Source of the DNA: Acidovorax soli | Lineage (GTDB): Bacteria > Pseudomonadota > Gammaproteobacteria > Burkholderiales > Burkholderiaceae_C | Reading direction: 5' to 3' | NCBI RefSeq assembly: GCF_014207955.1 | Contig: NZ_JACHLK010000009.1 | Coordinates: 124,001 to 188,000, forward strand | Length of the DNA: 64,000 bases | Shown here: piece by piece, positions 52,540 through 61,001 of the stretch | Layout: every line of letters starts with the position of its first letter | How positions within the stretch are numbered: the stretch's first letter is position 1 | Program-made: the position numbers and the translations under genes | Notes under the pieces: generated by a model | What the model saw: the letters and a program-made list of their open reading frames with translations, nothing else | What the model was told of the DNA's origin: nothing | Databases searched by the model: none

Positions 52540-55500
52540 ATGTCCGAAACCCCCAAGCCGCTTCCCGCGGCCATCGCAGCCAGCCTCCCCGCCTTCGCCG
52601 CCCTGTCCGGCGGACAGGGGGGGCCGCATCTGAACACCGAGACCAAGTTCATGCAGCAGTACCGCATCGCCGCGGCCGCGCACGGCGGCGGCGACATCGT
52701 TGCACTGCGCAATGGCCGTGGCCAGGTCGAGACCTTCACCGTAGGGACCGACGGTACCGTCTGGAACTTCTACCCCGACACCAACAGCGACACGGGCTAC
52801 AGCAGCGTCAGCACCGGCCTGGCAGCCAAGTGGGTGGTGGCAGGGCTCAATGCCGCCGGCAGGATCGTGCTGTTCGCAGCCAACAACCTGGTGCTGAACT
52901 ATGTGGTCGAGACCGGCCAGGCCGGCGCCAACCGCTGGGGCAGCGTGATGACGGCACAGCTGTCCCTGCCATCGACCGCCCTTGCCATCTCCGGCCTGTA
53001 CGCACAACAGATCGGCGGACGCCTGTACGTGGGTGCACTCACCCGGTTCCAGAGCGCCAGCCCGGGCAATTCGTATGCGCTGGCCTATGCCCTGTGGGAC
53101 GACCAGCCTGGCGTTTTCAGGTCCACCTCGGTCAACCTGTCCACGCTGAACTGCGTGTGGTCCGGCTCGGCGGCATCGACCGCAGAATTCACCGTGCTGG
53201 ACACGGTGTACCTCGGATTCAACGTATCCACACAGACCATAAGGCGCTACCCGTTTGCGGCCACGTTCAAATCCCTGGCGGTGACAAGCAGCCTGGACAG
53301 CAGCGGCAACAACCGGTATTTCGCCATCCTCGCTGACGGCAACCTGTACCAGATGGTGGGCACCACCGTCTTCAGCTGGGCCCAGATCACCCAGGGCATG
53401 GGCTACCGCGACGTGCAGAGCGCGCTGTCGAGCGCCCAGGAGATCCAGCTGTTCACGCTGGACACTGGCGGGCGCCTCTTCCACTTCCAGCCCAGCCAGG
53501 TTACCGGCAAGGGCTGGACGGACGCCATGGTGATCGACTCGGGCGTGGCCCTGATGGGTGTGGCCCAGCAGAACCAGGGCAACCTCGAAGTCTTCACCGT
53601 GGGAACGGCACAGGCCACCCTGCGCCACTTGATCAACCAGCAGCAAAGCGGCAACTGGCAGATCAGCAACCTGGAGGTTCCGACCTCGGGGCAGGTGGAG
53701 GAGTTCATCTCCTATTCGACCGATCTCATGGTGTACGACGCCGCAGGCGCGCCACTGCCCAATGCCCCCATCCAGGTATGGGCGGCGACACAGACGCAGA
53801 TCACGGTCAATGGGGCTTCGTACACCATCGATGCCAGCACCCCCGCCAACCTCACCTGCTCCAGTTCCGGAACCCTGAGCATCACCCAGGGCACCGGCAT
53901 CCTGGGCATCCCGGCGCTGCAGATCAACATCGTCAACCAGATGCCTTCGGGCCAGGGCATCGCCCTGGAGCAGTATGCCGGCGTCCAGGCGCGGCTGGAG
54001 ACCGTCACCGGAGACGATCTCATGAACGCCAAGACGGCCGACGGCAGCTACCTGCTGCAGGACCCATACCGCACCGTCGCACAGACCGACAGCCTGGCCA
54101 CCGCCTTCAACCAGTGCATGGCCCTGGCCAGCAACCCGGCGGTGGCCCGCGACACCCGGCACGCCATGCTGGGGACCAGGCCCAAGCGCGGCGTGAGCTG
54201 CGTGGCCAGCGATGCCACCCATGGGCTCAACCGCATCAAGGCGCCCACGCAGGCGACCCACTGGCAGCTGGACTTTCGCAGCGGCCAGCCGCAGTACCGC
54301 GAACTGAGTGCCGTGGAGGCCCACCAGCTGCTGCTGGAGAAACGGGCTTCCCATGTGGCGGCCGGCCAGTCCGTGGGCGGCTTGTTCGACTGGATAGGCA
54401 GCATCGGCGACTTCGTGAGCGGCGTGGTCGACGGCATCATTTCCGTGGTCGATACCGTCATCACGACCGTCGGCAACGCCGTGAATGCGGCGATCTCGTT
54501 CGTGGTGAACGGGGTGACCTACCTGTTCGAGACCGTGGTGGAGTTCATCGAACAGGCATTCGATCTGGTCGAGGTGTTCTTTGCACAGGTGAAGGTGGTC
54601 TTCACCCAGATCTTCGAGTGGCTCGGGTTCATCTTCTCCTGGCAGGACATCCTGCGCACGCACGATGCGCTGTCCTACACGATGGCGCAGTTCCTGGGCT
54701 TTCTGCCGGGGGCCGTGGCCGGCATCCAGCGCCTGTTCGACCAGGGCATCGCCACGGCGCGCAACGAACTGGCCGCGATATTCGACCAGTTGGTGGCCAG
54801 CGTGGGGGGCACGGCATCGCTGGGCGGCTACACCAACACCCAGACCCCCAACGAGCCGGTCTATTCGTCGGGCAACGCCAACAACCTGGTGCTCAACGCC
54901 ACCTTGGAAAATTCCTCGGCTTCGCGCCAGATCAGCACCGTGCTGCCGCCCAATGCCAGCCCCTGGGACATCCTCACCCAGCAGATAGCAACGTGGACGA
55001 CCACCGTCCAGGATGACCCGGCCTTCACGGCAGCCCTGGGCTACATGCAGAACCTGGGCGGCAACCCCGACCAGATCTTCTCGCAGCTGCTGTCGGCGCT
55101 GCTGCGCGTAGCGCAGGGCCTGGCCAATGCCATGCTCGCCGGCGTGCAGGCCATCGTCGACGGACTGCTGCAGCTCGTCCAAAGCTTCCTGACCACCTTG
55201 CAGCAGGAGTTCACGGCAGAGTGGAACATTCCCTTCGTCACCCAGTTCTACGCCTGGCTGACCAATGGCTCGGCACTCTCGCTGGCCGACCTGTCGTCGC
55301 TGATCCTCGCCATTCCATCGACGATCATCTACAAGGCCATGTACGGGGCAGCCCCATTCCCGGACCAGGCGAGCGTAGACCAGTTCAAGGCCTCGTTCAG
55401 CGCACAGACCATGCTGACCAACTCGGGCCTGGCCCAGGGCACGCAGGCCGGCAAGAAGAAAGCCGCCATCGAGGCACCGGCGCCCGCCGTCCCTCTGTCG

Positions 55501-56139
55501 GCCGAGGCGCTCAATGCCGCGCAGGTGCTGCTTGGCGTGTCCGCAACGGTATCGGGCTTCGCCTACGGCTTCCTGTCGGCCGCCATGGACGTCAAGCCCA
55601 CCACCGGCGCTGGAGCGGTCGACCCGGTGGTGAAGGTGCTGACCAAGTTCGCCCTGGGCGCGGAGATCTACGCGCAGGCAGCCTACTGCCCGTGGATCTA
55701 CAGCGCGGGCGCGCCCAACTGTTCCACGGCGGACGGTGCCGGCAAGTGGGTCTGGATCTACACCTGCCTGGGCGTGGTGCTCGACTGCGGCTATGCCGTG
55801 TACGAGGGCGCATTCCCCGAGAACGACGACACCCTGCCCGGCCTCGTGGTAGCCACGGTGTACGGCGTCGGGCACGCCATCGTCACCGGAGTCACCTTCA
55901 GCGAACTGAGCGGTCTCTCGCGGGCCGCCAACATCGTCCAGTGCATCCCCGAGGTGTGCAAGCTGCTCAAGCTGCCCGCGGTCGAGACGGCCACATACGG
56001 CGCATCCCTGGTGGTGGTTGCCGCGGAAGACGCACTGTGCATCACCGCCGCCGGCGTGATCTCGTTTGCCGACCTGCTGGCGTCTTCCAACGCATCCCCA
56101 CGCCCCATCGCGGGAGCCGTTGCGGCCCTGCAAGGCTGA
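52540..56139 (+). CDS. Large protein with propeller-like and hydrophobic helical regions, function unknown
   Basis: 1199 residues; I do not recognise a named family. Residues ~50-395 contain recurring beta motifs of the form Gly-x-(V/I)-x-x-F-x-x-(G) (QVETFTVGTDGTVWNF, RIVLFAANNLVLNYV, EIQLFTLDTGGRLFHF, LEVFTVGTAQATLRHL), resembling blades of PLL/tectonin-like lectin propellers. About 398-500 looks like an Ig-like beta domain (LMVYDAAGAPLPNAPIQVWA). About 613-715 is a run of amphipathic/hydrophobic helices (GLFDWIGSIGDFVSG to WLGFIFSWQDILRTHDAL). The C-terminal 200 residues are again helical and partly hydrophobic, with clustered cysteines. No signal peptide. AGGAG site at 52526-52530. First of three genes behind luxI. 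Confidence 0.85.
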   Translation: MSETPKPLPAAIAASLPAFAALSGGQGGPHLNTETKFMQQYRIAAAAHGGGDIVALRNGRGQVETFTVGTDGTVWNFYPDTNSDTGYSSVSTGLAAKWVVAGLNAAGRIVLFAANNLVLNYVVETGQAGANRWGSVMTAQLSLPSTALAISGLYAQQIGGRLYVGALTRFQSASPGNSYALAYALWDDQPGVFRSTSVNLSTLNCVWSGSAASTAEFTVLDTVYLGFNVSTQTIRRYPFAATFKSLAVTSSLDSSGNNRYFAILADGNLYQMVGTTVFSWAQITQGMGYRDVQSALSSAQEIQLFTLDTGGRLFHFQPSQVTGKGWTDAMVIDSGVALMGVAQQNQGNLEVFTVGTAQATLRHLINQQQSGNWQISNLEVPTSGQVEEFISYSTDLMVYDAAGAPLPNAPIQVWAATQTQITVNGASYTIDASTPANLTCSSSGTLSITQGTGILGIPALQINIVNQMPSGQGIALEQYAGVQARLETVTGDDLMNAKTADGSYLLQDPYRTVAQTDSLATAFNQCMALASNPAVARDTRHAMLGTRPKRGVSCVASDATHGLNRIKAPTQATHWQLDFRSGQPQYRELSAVEAHQLLLEKRASHVAAGQSVGGLFDWIGSIGDFVSGVVDGIISVVDTVITTVGNAVNAAISFVVNGVTYLFETVVEFIEQAFDLVEVFFAQVKVVFTQIFEWLGFIFSWQDILRTHDALSYTMAQFLGFLPGAVAGIQRLFDQGIATARNELAAIFDQLVASVGGTASLGGYTNTQTPNEPVYSSGNANNLVLNATLENSSASRQISTVLPPNASPWDILTQQIATWTTTVQDDPAFTAALGYMQNLGGNPDQIFSQLLSALLRVAQGLANAMLAGVQAIVDGLLQLVQSFLTTLQQEFTAEWNIPFVTQFYAWLTNGSALSLADLSSLILAIPSTIIYKAMYGAAPFPDQASVDQFKASFSAQTMLTNSGLAQGTQAGKKKAAIEAPAPAVPLSAEALNAAQVLLGVSATVSGFAYGFLSAAMDVKPTTGAGAVDPVVKVLTKFALGAEIYAQAAYCPWIYSAGAPNCSTADGAGKWVWIYTCLGVVLDCGYAVYEGAFPENDDTLPGLVVATVYGVGHAIVTGVTFSELSGLSRAANIVQCIPEVCKLLKLPAVETATYGASLVVVAAEDALCITAAGVISFADLLASSNASPRPIAGAVAALQG

Positions 56140-56194
56140 TCCCCCCAACCCGTCGGCCACCGGTTTCCCAACCCTCCCCATCAAGGAGTCCATC

Positions 56195-57316
56195 ATGTTG
56201 ATCCGCGTTCCCAGAAGCAACACCCTTGTCAGCCGCGGCCCCGTGGGCCTGCCGGCCTCGCGCATGGCACAGGCTGCCAGCCAGTTCAATGGCGTCTACC
56301 TGCGCCCCAACTCCAGCAATGCGGGCAGCGTTCCGGCCACGGGCCCGTACTCGGCATCGCCCGACATCTGGCTCGCAGGCACCACCCCCATCGCCAACTA
56401 CCAGCAGGCCCTGGCCACGGACAGCAGCTACGCCACCTCGTCCAGCAACAACATCTACTCGGGCCAGACCAACCTGATCTACGTGCGTGGCAAAAACGGC
56501 GCCACGGTCAACAAGACCAACACCGTCCAGCTGTACTACGCGCCCTCGGGCATCATCAACGCACCCTCCCAATGGAAGAACAACGTCATCAAGACGGACA
56601 TGGGGCAGGCGCAGGGCAACATCATCAATCTGGCGCCCAACACCATCGGCGTCTGCGACGCGACCTTCGTCTGGACCAACGTGACGCCTCCGCCGCCGGG
56701 GAGTGACCACTACTGCCTGTTCGCGCAGTTCAATGACGCCAACAACAGCAATCCTTTCCCGAGCGTGGACACCGCATTGGACATGGGCTCGCTGATCATG
56801 AACAACCTGGGCTGGGGTTGGCGCAATACCTCCATGATCGCAGCCACGCCGACATGGCAGTACACCGAGCCTCTGACCATTCCGGCGGACTACCCCACCA
56901 CCAACGCCTACTCCATCTTCATCGCACCCACCGGCTATGTCGGCTGGGACGCGGAGTTCTATGCCAGCCGCTCCGACTCGTCGGGCAACCCCATCAAGCT
57001 GGGCCGTACCAAGGTGACGCAGGATGGCGTGCTGCTGGGGGTGAGCAGCGCCGTCCTCGAACCGGGTTACCAGGCGCTGATGACCGTGAACATGTACAGC
57101 CCCAACGGCAGCCCCCCACCCGCAGGTGCACGCGTGCCGATGTCGGTCAACTACGTGGCCTCCACCCCCCCGCAGCTGCGGGAGGCCATCGCCAGAAACC
57201 TGATCGACACCGAGTTCATGCTGCGCCTGCGCCGCTACTGCCCAGAGGCGTTCGACATCGGACCGCAGGCCTGGATCATCCAGGGCACCTACAACTGGGA
57301 AACCATCCGGCGATAA
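56195..57316 (+). CDS. Paralogue A of a beta-rich protein pair, function unknown
   Basis: 373 residues, no signal peptide, no recognised enzyme motif. Motifs shared with the next gene in the same order: FNGVYLR (31-37), SPDI (55-58), IYVRGKNG (95-102), VQLYYAPS (111-118), PSQWKNN (124-130), HYCLFAQ (172-178) and LGWGWRN (205-211). The pattern (Ser-Pro-Asp-Ile followed by a strand with YVRxxN and a VxLYW strand) looks like a CARDB/Ig-like beta-sandwich, which is inference only. Asn-, Ser- and Thr-rich, with few charged residues. AAGGAG ribosome site nine bases before ATG 56195; 55 bases after the 1199-residue gene, so co-transcribed. Confidence 0.85.
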   Translation: MLIRVPRSNTLVSRGPVGLPASRMAQAASQFNGVYLRPNSSNAGSVPATGPYSASPDIWLAGTTPIANYQQALATDSSYATSSSNNIYSGQTNLIYVRGKNGATVNKTNTVQLYYAPSGIINAPSQWKNNVIKTDMGQAQGNIINLAPNTIGVCDATFVWTNVTPPPPGSDHYCLFAQFNDANNSNPFPSVDTALDMGSLIMNNLGWGWRNTSMIAATPTWQYTEPLTIPADYPTTNAYSIFIAPTGYVGWDAEFYASRSDSSGNPIKLGRTKVTQDGVLLGVSSAVLEPGYQALMTVNMYSPNGSPPPAGARVPMSVNYVASTPPQLREAIARNLIDTEFMLRLRRYCPEAFDIGPQAWIIQGTYNWETIRR

Positions 57317-57366
57317 GCCGACCCCGGTCCGCCGCATTCCTTTCATCGTCCAGCAGGAGAAATTTC

Positions 57367-58422
57367 ATGACCACAGGATTCGCCAACCAGGCTGCGCCTG
57401 CACAGGCCAGCACCGCGTCGACCTTCAATGGGTTCTATTTCCGGGACAACCTCGCCTCCCTCGGAACGGTCCCGGCCGTCAGCCCCTTCAACCAGTGCCC
57501 TGACATCATCCAGAGCAGCGTGCCCGTGTCCAACCCGGGCGTGACCTTCAGCACCATCGACAGCTGGCAGCAGGCCTACCCGACCGAGCCCACACCGGGG
57601 CAGAACTACTACTACCTGCGCGGCCTCAACGGGGCGCTGGAGGCATTCGATGGCAGCGTGCAGCTGTACTGGACGCCCTCCCAGCTCATCCTCTTTCCAT
57701 CGAGCTGGAAGAACAACCCGTTGAGCACCCTGAACGGCCGGGAGGAGGTCAGCATGCAGGCCGATGTGGGGCACATCGGCGTGGGCGCCCAGCCCTTCGG
57801 CCTCAACACCGCCTCCCAGCGCCTGCCCAACGCCAACTCTTTCTACGCCTTCGTCGCGCAGAACACGGCCAGCGCCATACCGACCATCAGCAGCTGGCTG
57901 GAGATGTCGCAATTGCTGACGCAGCAGCTCGGGTTCGGCTTTCGCAACATGGTGGCGTTCGATCCCGTCGCGGGCCCCATGCTCTACCGGCTGGGCTTCG
58001 ACATCCCGATGAGCGTAGGAGAGTCGGCCACTTTGCAGATCAGTGTGTCCGTCCAGGGCATTCCGGCGGGCGACACCATCGGCCTGATCACCGACTGCTA
58101 TACGCCGGAGATGAAATCCATCGCCCTGCTTCCCACAAAAACCAATGGCAACGGCTTTGTGGCAGGCATCCAGGTGGACGTGGACCCAGGCTTCAACGCC
58201 TCCATCGCCATCCAGTACTGGAACACCTCCGGCAAAGTGCCTGCTGCGGGCAGCCAAATCACCGTAACGGCCAACTACCTTATTCCCCAGGACAAGTTCG
58301 AAAAGGCACTGACGCTGGGCGTGCTGGACTCACGCTATGCCCAAGCCGCCACCGGCGACGGCATCGGTCCGCAGCAGGTGGCCCCGGTGGGCTCCGTCAC
58401 ATTCGTGACCACACAAACCTGA
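57367..58422 (+). CDS. Paralogue B of the beta-rich protein pair, function unknown
   Basis: 351 residues, homologous along its first 200 residues to the preceding protein: FNGFYFR (20-26), CPDI (44-47), YYLRGLNG (82-89), VQLYWTPS (98-105), PSSWKNN (111-117), FYAFVAQ (159-165) and LGFGFRN (188-194). The C-terminal half (VDVDPGFNASIAIQYWNTSG and SQITVTANYLIP) also aligns loosely with its partner. No signal peptide. AGGAGA ribosome site, 50 bases after paralogue A. Its stop and the stop of the convergent reductase gene lie in an inverted repeat (58420-58441, TGACC...GGGTCA) that may act as a shared weak terminator. Confidence 0.85.
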   Translation: MTTGFANQAAPAQASTASTFNGFYFRDNLASLGTVPAVSPFNQCPDIIQSSVPVSNPGVTFSTIDSWQQAYPTEPTPGQNYYYLRGLNGALEAFDGSVQLYWTPSQLILFPSSWKNNPLSTLNGREEVSMQADVGHIGVGAQPFGLNTASQRLPNANSFYAFVAQNTASAIPTISSWLEMSQLLTQQLGFGFRNMVAFDPVAGPMLYRLGFDIPMSVGESATLQISVSVQGIPAGDTIGLITDCYTPEMKSIALLPTKTNGNGFVAGIQVDVDPGFNASIAIQYWNTSGKVPAAGSQITVTANYLIPQDKFEKALTLGVLDSRYAQAATGDGIGPQQVAPVGSVTFVTTQT

Positions 58423-58438
58423 CCGGGCGAAGGCCGGG

Positions 58439-59509
58439 TCAGCCGGGCTGCGCCACAAACGCGTCGGCAAAGAACGCCGCGGCCCGCATGCCCGCGCGGG
58501 CCGCAAAATCGCGCCGCGCGGCCTCCACCATGGCCGGAGCGCCGCAGGCATACACCTCGTGCTGCGACAGGTCCGCATGGTCCTGCAGCACGGCTTCGTG
58601 CACCCAGCCGGTGCGGCCGGCCCAGCCGTCGGATGCGGGCGCGTCGGACAGCACGGGCACGTAGGCCAGGCGGCCCGCCAGCGCCTGCGCCCATTCCAGG
58701 CACAGGGCATGCTGGTACAGGTCCTCGCGCTTGCGGCCGCCCCAGTACAGGTGCACAGGGCGCTGGCTGCCGGTGGCCAGCAGTTGCTCGACCAGGGCCT
58801 TGATGGGCGCAAAGCCGGTGCCGCTGGCCAGCAGGATGGCCGGCGCGGTGGACGCCCCATCGTGCATGCCGAAGGTACCGAACGGCCCCTCGATGCGCAA
58901 AACGTCGCGCGCCTTGAGCCTGCCGAATACCTGGCCGGTGAACAGCCCGCCCGGCAGGTGGCGGATGTGCAACTCCAACTGCTCCTGCCCCTCGCGGGCC
59001 GGCGTGGCCAGCGAATAGCTGCGCCGGCGGTTGCCGGGCAGCAGCACGTCCACGTACTGGCCGGCTGCATAGTGCAGGCGCTGGCCCGGCGGGGGCTGCA
59101 GCAACACGCGCATGACATCGGGCGCAAGACGCTCCAGGGCCGTCACGCGCACCGGCAGCTTGCGCACGGCGATGCCGGGGATGTGCGGGATCTCTGCGCA
59201 TTCGATGCGCAGGTCGCTGGTGGCCTGCGTGCAGCACAAAAGGTGCATGCCCTGCCCCGCCTCCTCTGCTGAAAGCGCCGCAGGCTGCGCACCTGGCAGG
59301 CAGGCTGCCTCACCATCGACCACCCGGGCACGGCAGGCGCCGCAGGTGCCGGTCTTGCACTGGTGGGGCAGCAGGATGCCCTGGCGCAGGGCGGCATCGA
59401 GCACGCTTTCGCCCGCGTGGCTGGTGAAGGACTTGCCGGAGGGCAACAGGGTGATGGCGCACGCGGGCGCTTCGGCCACGGCTACGCCGGCCTCTTCGGT
59501 CATCTGCAT
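58439..59509 (-). CDS. 2Fe-2S ferredoxin/FAD/NAD(P) reductase
   Basis: 356 residues in three domains. Plant-type [2Fe-2S] ferredoxin at the N-terminus with C51, C56, C59 (HQCKTGTCGACRARV) and a distal Cys at 92-93 (LLCCTQ). Then an FAD domain (RRRSYSLATPA) and an NAD(P) domain (ILLASGTGFAPIKAL). It matches the CDP-6-deoxy-delta-3,4-glucoseen reductase-like proteins and oxygenase electron-transfer components. No oxygenase partner is adjacent. It lies 17 bases after livF in the same direction and may be in the liv transcript. ATG 59509 and 59503 are both possible starts. Confidence 0.9.
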   Translation of the reverse strand: MQMTEEAGVAVAEAPACAITLLPSGKSFTSHAGESVLDAALRQGILLPHQCKTGTCGACRARVVDGEAACLPGAQPAALSAEEAGQGMHLLCCTQATSDLRIECAEIPHIPGIAVRKLPVRVTALERLAPDVMRVLLQPPPGQRLHYAAGQYVDVLLPGNRRRSYSLATPAREGQEQLELHIRHLPGGLFTGQVFGRLKARDVLRIEGPFGTFGMHDGASTAPAILLASGTGFAPIKALVEQLLATGSQRPVHLYWGGRKREDLYQHALCLEWAQALAGRLAYVPVLSDAPASDGWAGRTGWVHEAVLQDHADLSQHEVYACGAPAMVEAARRDFAARAGMRAAAFFADAFVAQPG

Positions 59510-59526
59510 GGAAACCCTTTGGAGGC

Positions 59527-60246
59527 TTAGACGGTGAGGTAGCGCGACCACAGGCTGCGGTCGGCATTGAGCGCGGCAGAGTCGCCCTGCCAGACCACGC
59601 GCCCGCGCTCCAGGATCACGTGGCGGTCGGCCAGGCCCACCAGGCGGTGCACGTACTTGTCCACCACCAGGATGGTCTGGCCGGCGGCCTTGAGCGTGGC
59701 CAGGCAGCGCCAGATCTCCTCGCGGATCACAGGGGCCAGGCCTTCGGTGGCCTCGTCCAGGATGAGCAGGCGCGGGTTGGTCGACAGCGCCCGGCCGATC
59801 GCCAGCATCTGCTGCTCGCCACCCGAGAGCTGGTTGCCCAGGTTGTTCTGCCGCTCCCTGAGGCGCGGGAACACGCCGTAGATGCGCTCGATGTCCCAGG
59901 CATCGCGCAGGCCGTTGCGGTGGTCGGCAAAGGCCTGCAGATGCTCGCGCACCGTGAGGTTGGGGAACACGTGGCGCCCCTCGGGCACGATGGCCAGGCC
60001 CAGGCGGGCGATGGCGTCGCTCTTGAGGCGGTCGGTGGCCTGGCCCGCAAAGCGGATGCCTCCCGCCGTGGGGCGCAGCGCCCCCACCAGCGTCTTGATG
60101 GTGGTGCTCTTGCCCATGCCGTTGCGGCCCAGCAGGGACACCACCTCACCGGCCCCGATCTGCAGGTCGATGCCGAACAGCACCTGGCTCACGCCGTAGC
60201 CGGCCTCAAGGCCCTGGCAGCTCAGCAATGGCTCGGGCGCGCTCAT
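59527..60246 (-). CDS. livF: Branched-chain amino-acid-type ABC transporter ATPase LivF
   Basis: 239 residues. Walker A LLGRNGMGKSTT, signature QLSGGEQQMLAIGRAL, Walker B LLILDEATEGLAP; the start LLSCQGLEAGYGVSQVLFGI is typical of LivF. Works with LivG on the cytoplasmic side of a LivHM importer for branched-chain amino acids, amides or related solutes. Overlaps livG by four bases (ATGA). Confidence 0.94.
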   Translation of the reverse strand: MSAPEPLLSCQGLEAGYGVSQVLFGIDLQIGAGEVVSLLGRNGMGKSTTIKTLVGALRPTAGGIRFAGQATDRLKSDAIARLGLAIVPEGRHVFPNLTVREHLQAFADHRNGLRDAWDIERIYGVFPRLRERQNNLGNQLSGGEQQMLAIGRALSTNPRLLILDEATEGLAPVIREEIWRCLATLKAAGQTILVVDKYVHRLVGLADRHVILERGRVVWQGDSAALNADRSLWSRYLTV

Positions 60247-61001
60247 GGGGTGGTCTCCAGGGTTTCGTTGCCCAGGTACACCGCCTGCACCTCGGGGTTG
60301 TTGCGGATCTCGTCGGGCGTGCCCGCCGTGAGCACACGGCCATAGACCAGCACCGAGATGCGGTCGGCCAGGCGGAACACGGCCTCCATGTCGTGCTCGA
60401 TCAGCAGCACGGCCATGTCCTGGCGCAGAGTCTCGATGAGCTGCACCATGTGCTGCGACTCATCGGGCCCCATGCCGGCCATGGGCTCGTCCAGCAGCAG
60501 CAGCTTGGGCCCGGAGGCCAGCGCCAGCGCCACATCCAGCGTGCGCTGCGCGCCGTGCGGCAGGGCGCCGGCGATCTCGCCGAGCTGGCCCTGCAGCCCC
60601 ACGCGCTCGGCCAGGCGGTTGGCGGCCTCGTACAGGCCGCACTCGTGCGAGCGCGGCTTCAGGAAGCGGAAACTCGATCCGCTGTGCGCCTGCACGGCCA
60701 GCAGCAGGTTGTCGCGCACGCTCTGTTTGGGGAAGATGCGCGTGACCTGGAAGCAGCGCGACAGCCCCTGCGCCACACGGCGGTGCATGGGCAGCGCCGT
60801 GATGTCGGCGCCATCGAGCAGCACACGCCCCTCGTCCGGCGCCAGCAGGCCCGAGATCTGGTTGACCAGCGTGGTCTTGCCCGCGCCGTTGGGGCCGATC
60901 AGGGCATGCACCTCGCCATGCGCCACCGACAGGCTCACATGGTCCGTGGCCAGCAGGCCGCCGAAGCGCTTGACCAGGCCTTGCACTTGGAAGAGGCTCA
61001 T
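60243..61001 (-). CDS. livG: Branched-chain amino-acid-type ABC transporter ATPase LivG
   Basis: 252 residues. Begins FQVQGLVKRFGGLLATDHVSL; Walker A IGPNGAGKTTL, the LivG-typical RCFQVTRIFPKQSV segment, and Walker B LLLLDEPMAGM. The signature region is somewhat degenerate (LPHGAQRTLDVALAL in place of LSYGxQRxLEIAR), as is common in this subfamily. ATG 61001 overlaps the livM stop by ATGA, and its own end overlaps livF, so translation is coupled through the three genes. Confidence 0.94.
   Translation of the reverse strand: MSLFQVQGLVKRFGGLLATDHVSLSVAHGEVHALIGPNGAGKTTLVNQISGLLAPDEGRVLLDGADITALPMHRRVAQGLSRCFQVTRIFPKQSVRDNLLLAVQAHSGSSFRFLKPRSHECGLYEAANRLAERVGLQGQLGEIAGALPHGAQRTLDVALALASGPKLLLLDEPMAGMGPDESQHMVQLIETLRQDMAVLLIEHDMEAVFRLADRISVLVYGRVLTAGTPDEIRNNPEVQAVYLGNETLETTP

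Noticed and set aside
52441..56289. A 1282-codon open frame on the minus strand opposite the large unknown gene
   Set aside because: I compared both strands. The plus frame has a good ribosome site, operon spacing, strand and helix patterns and balanced composition, while the minus frame is Gly/His/Arg/Val-rich like other antisense shadows in the window.
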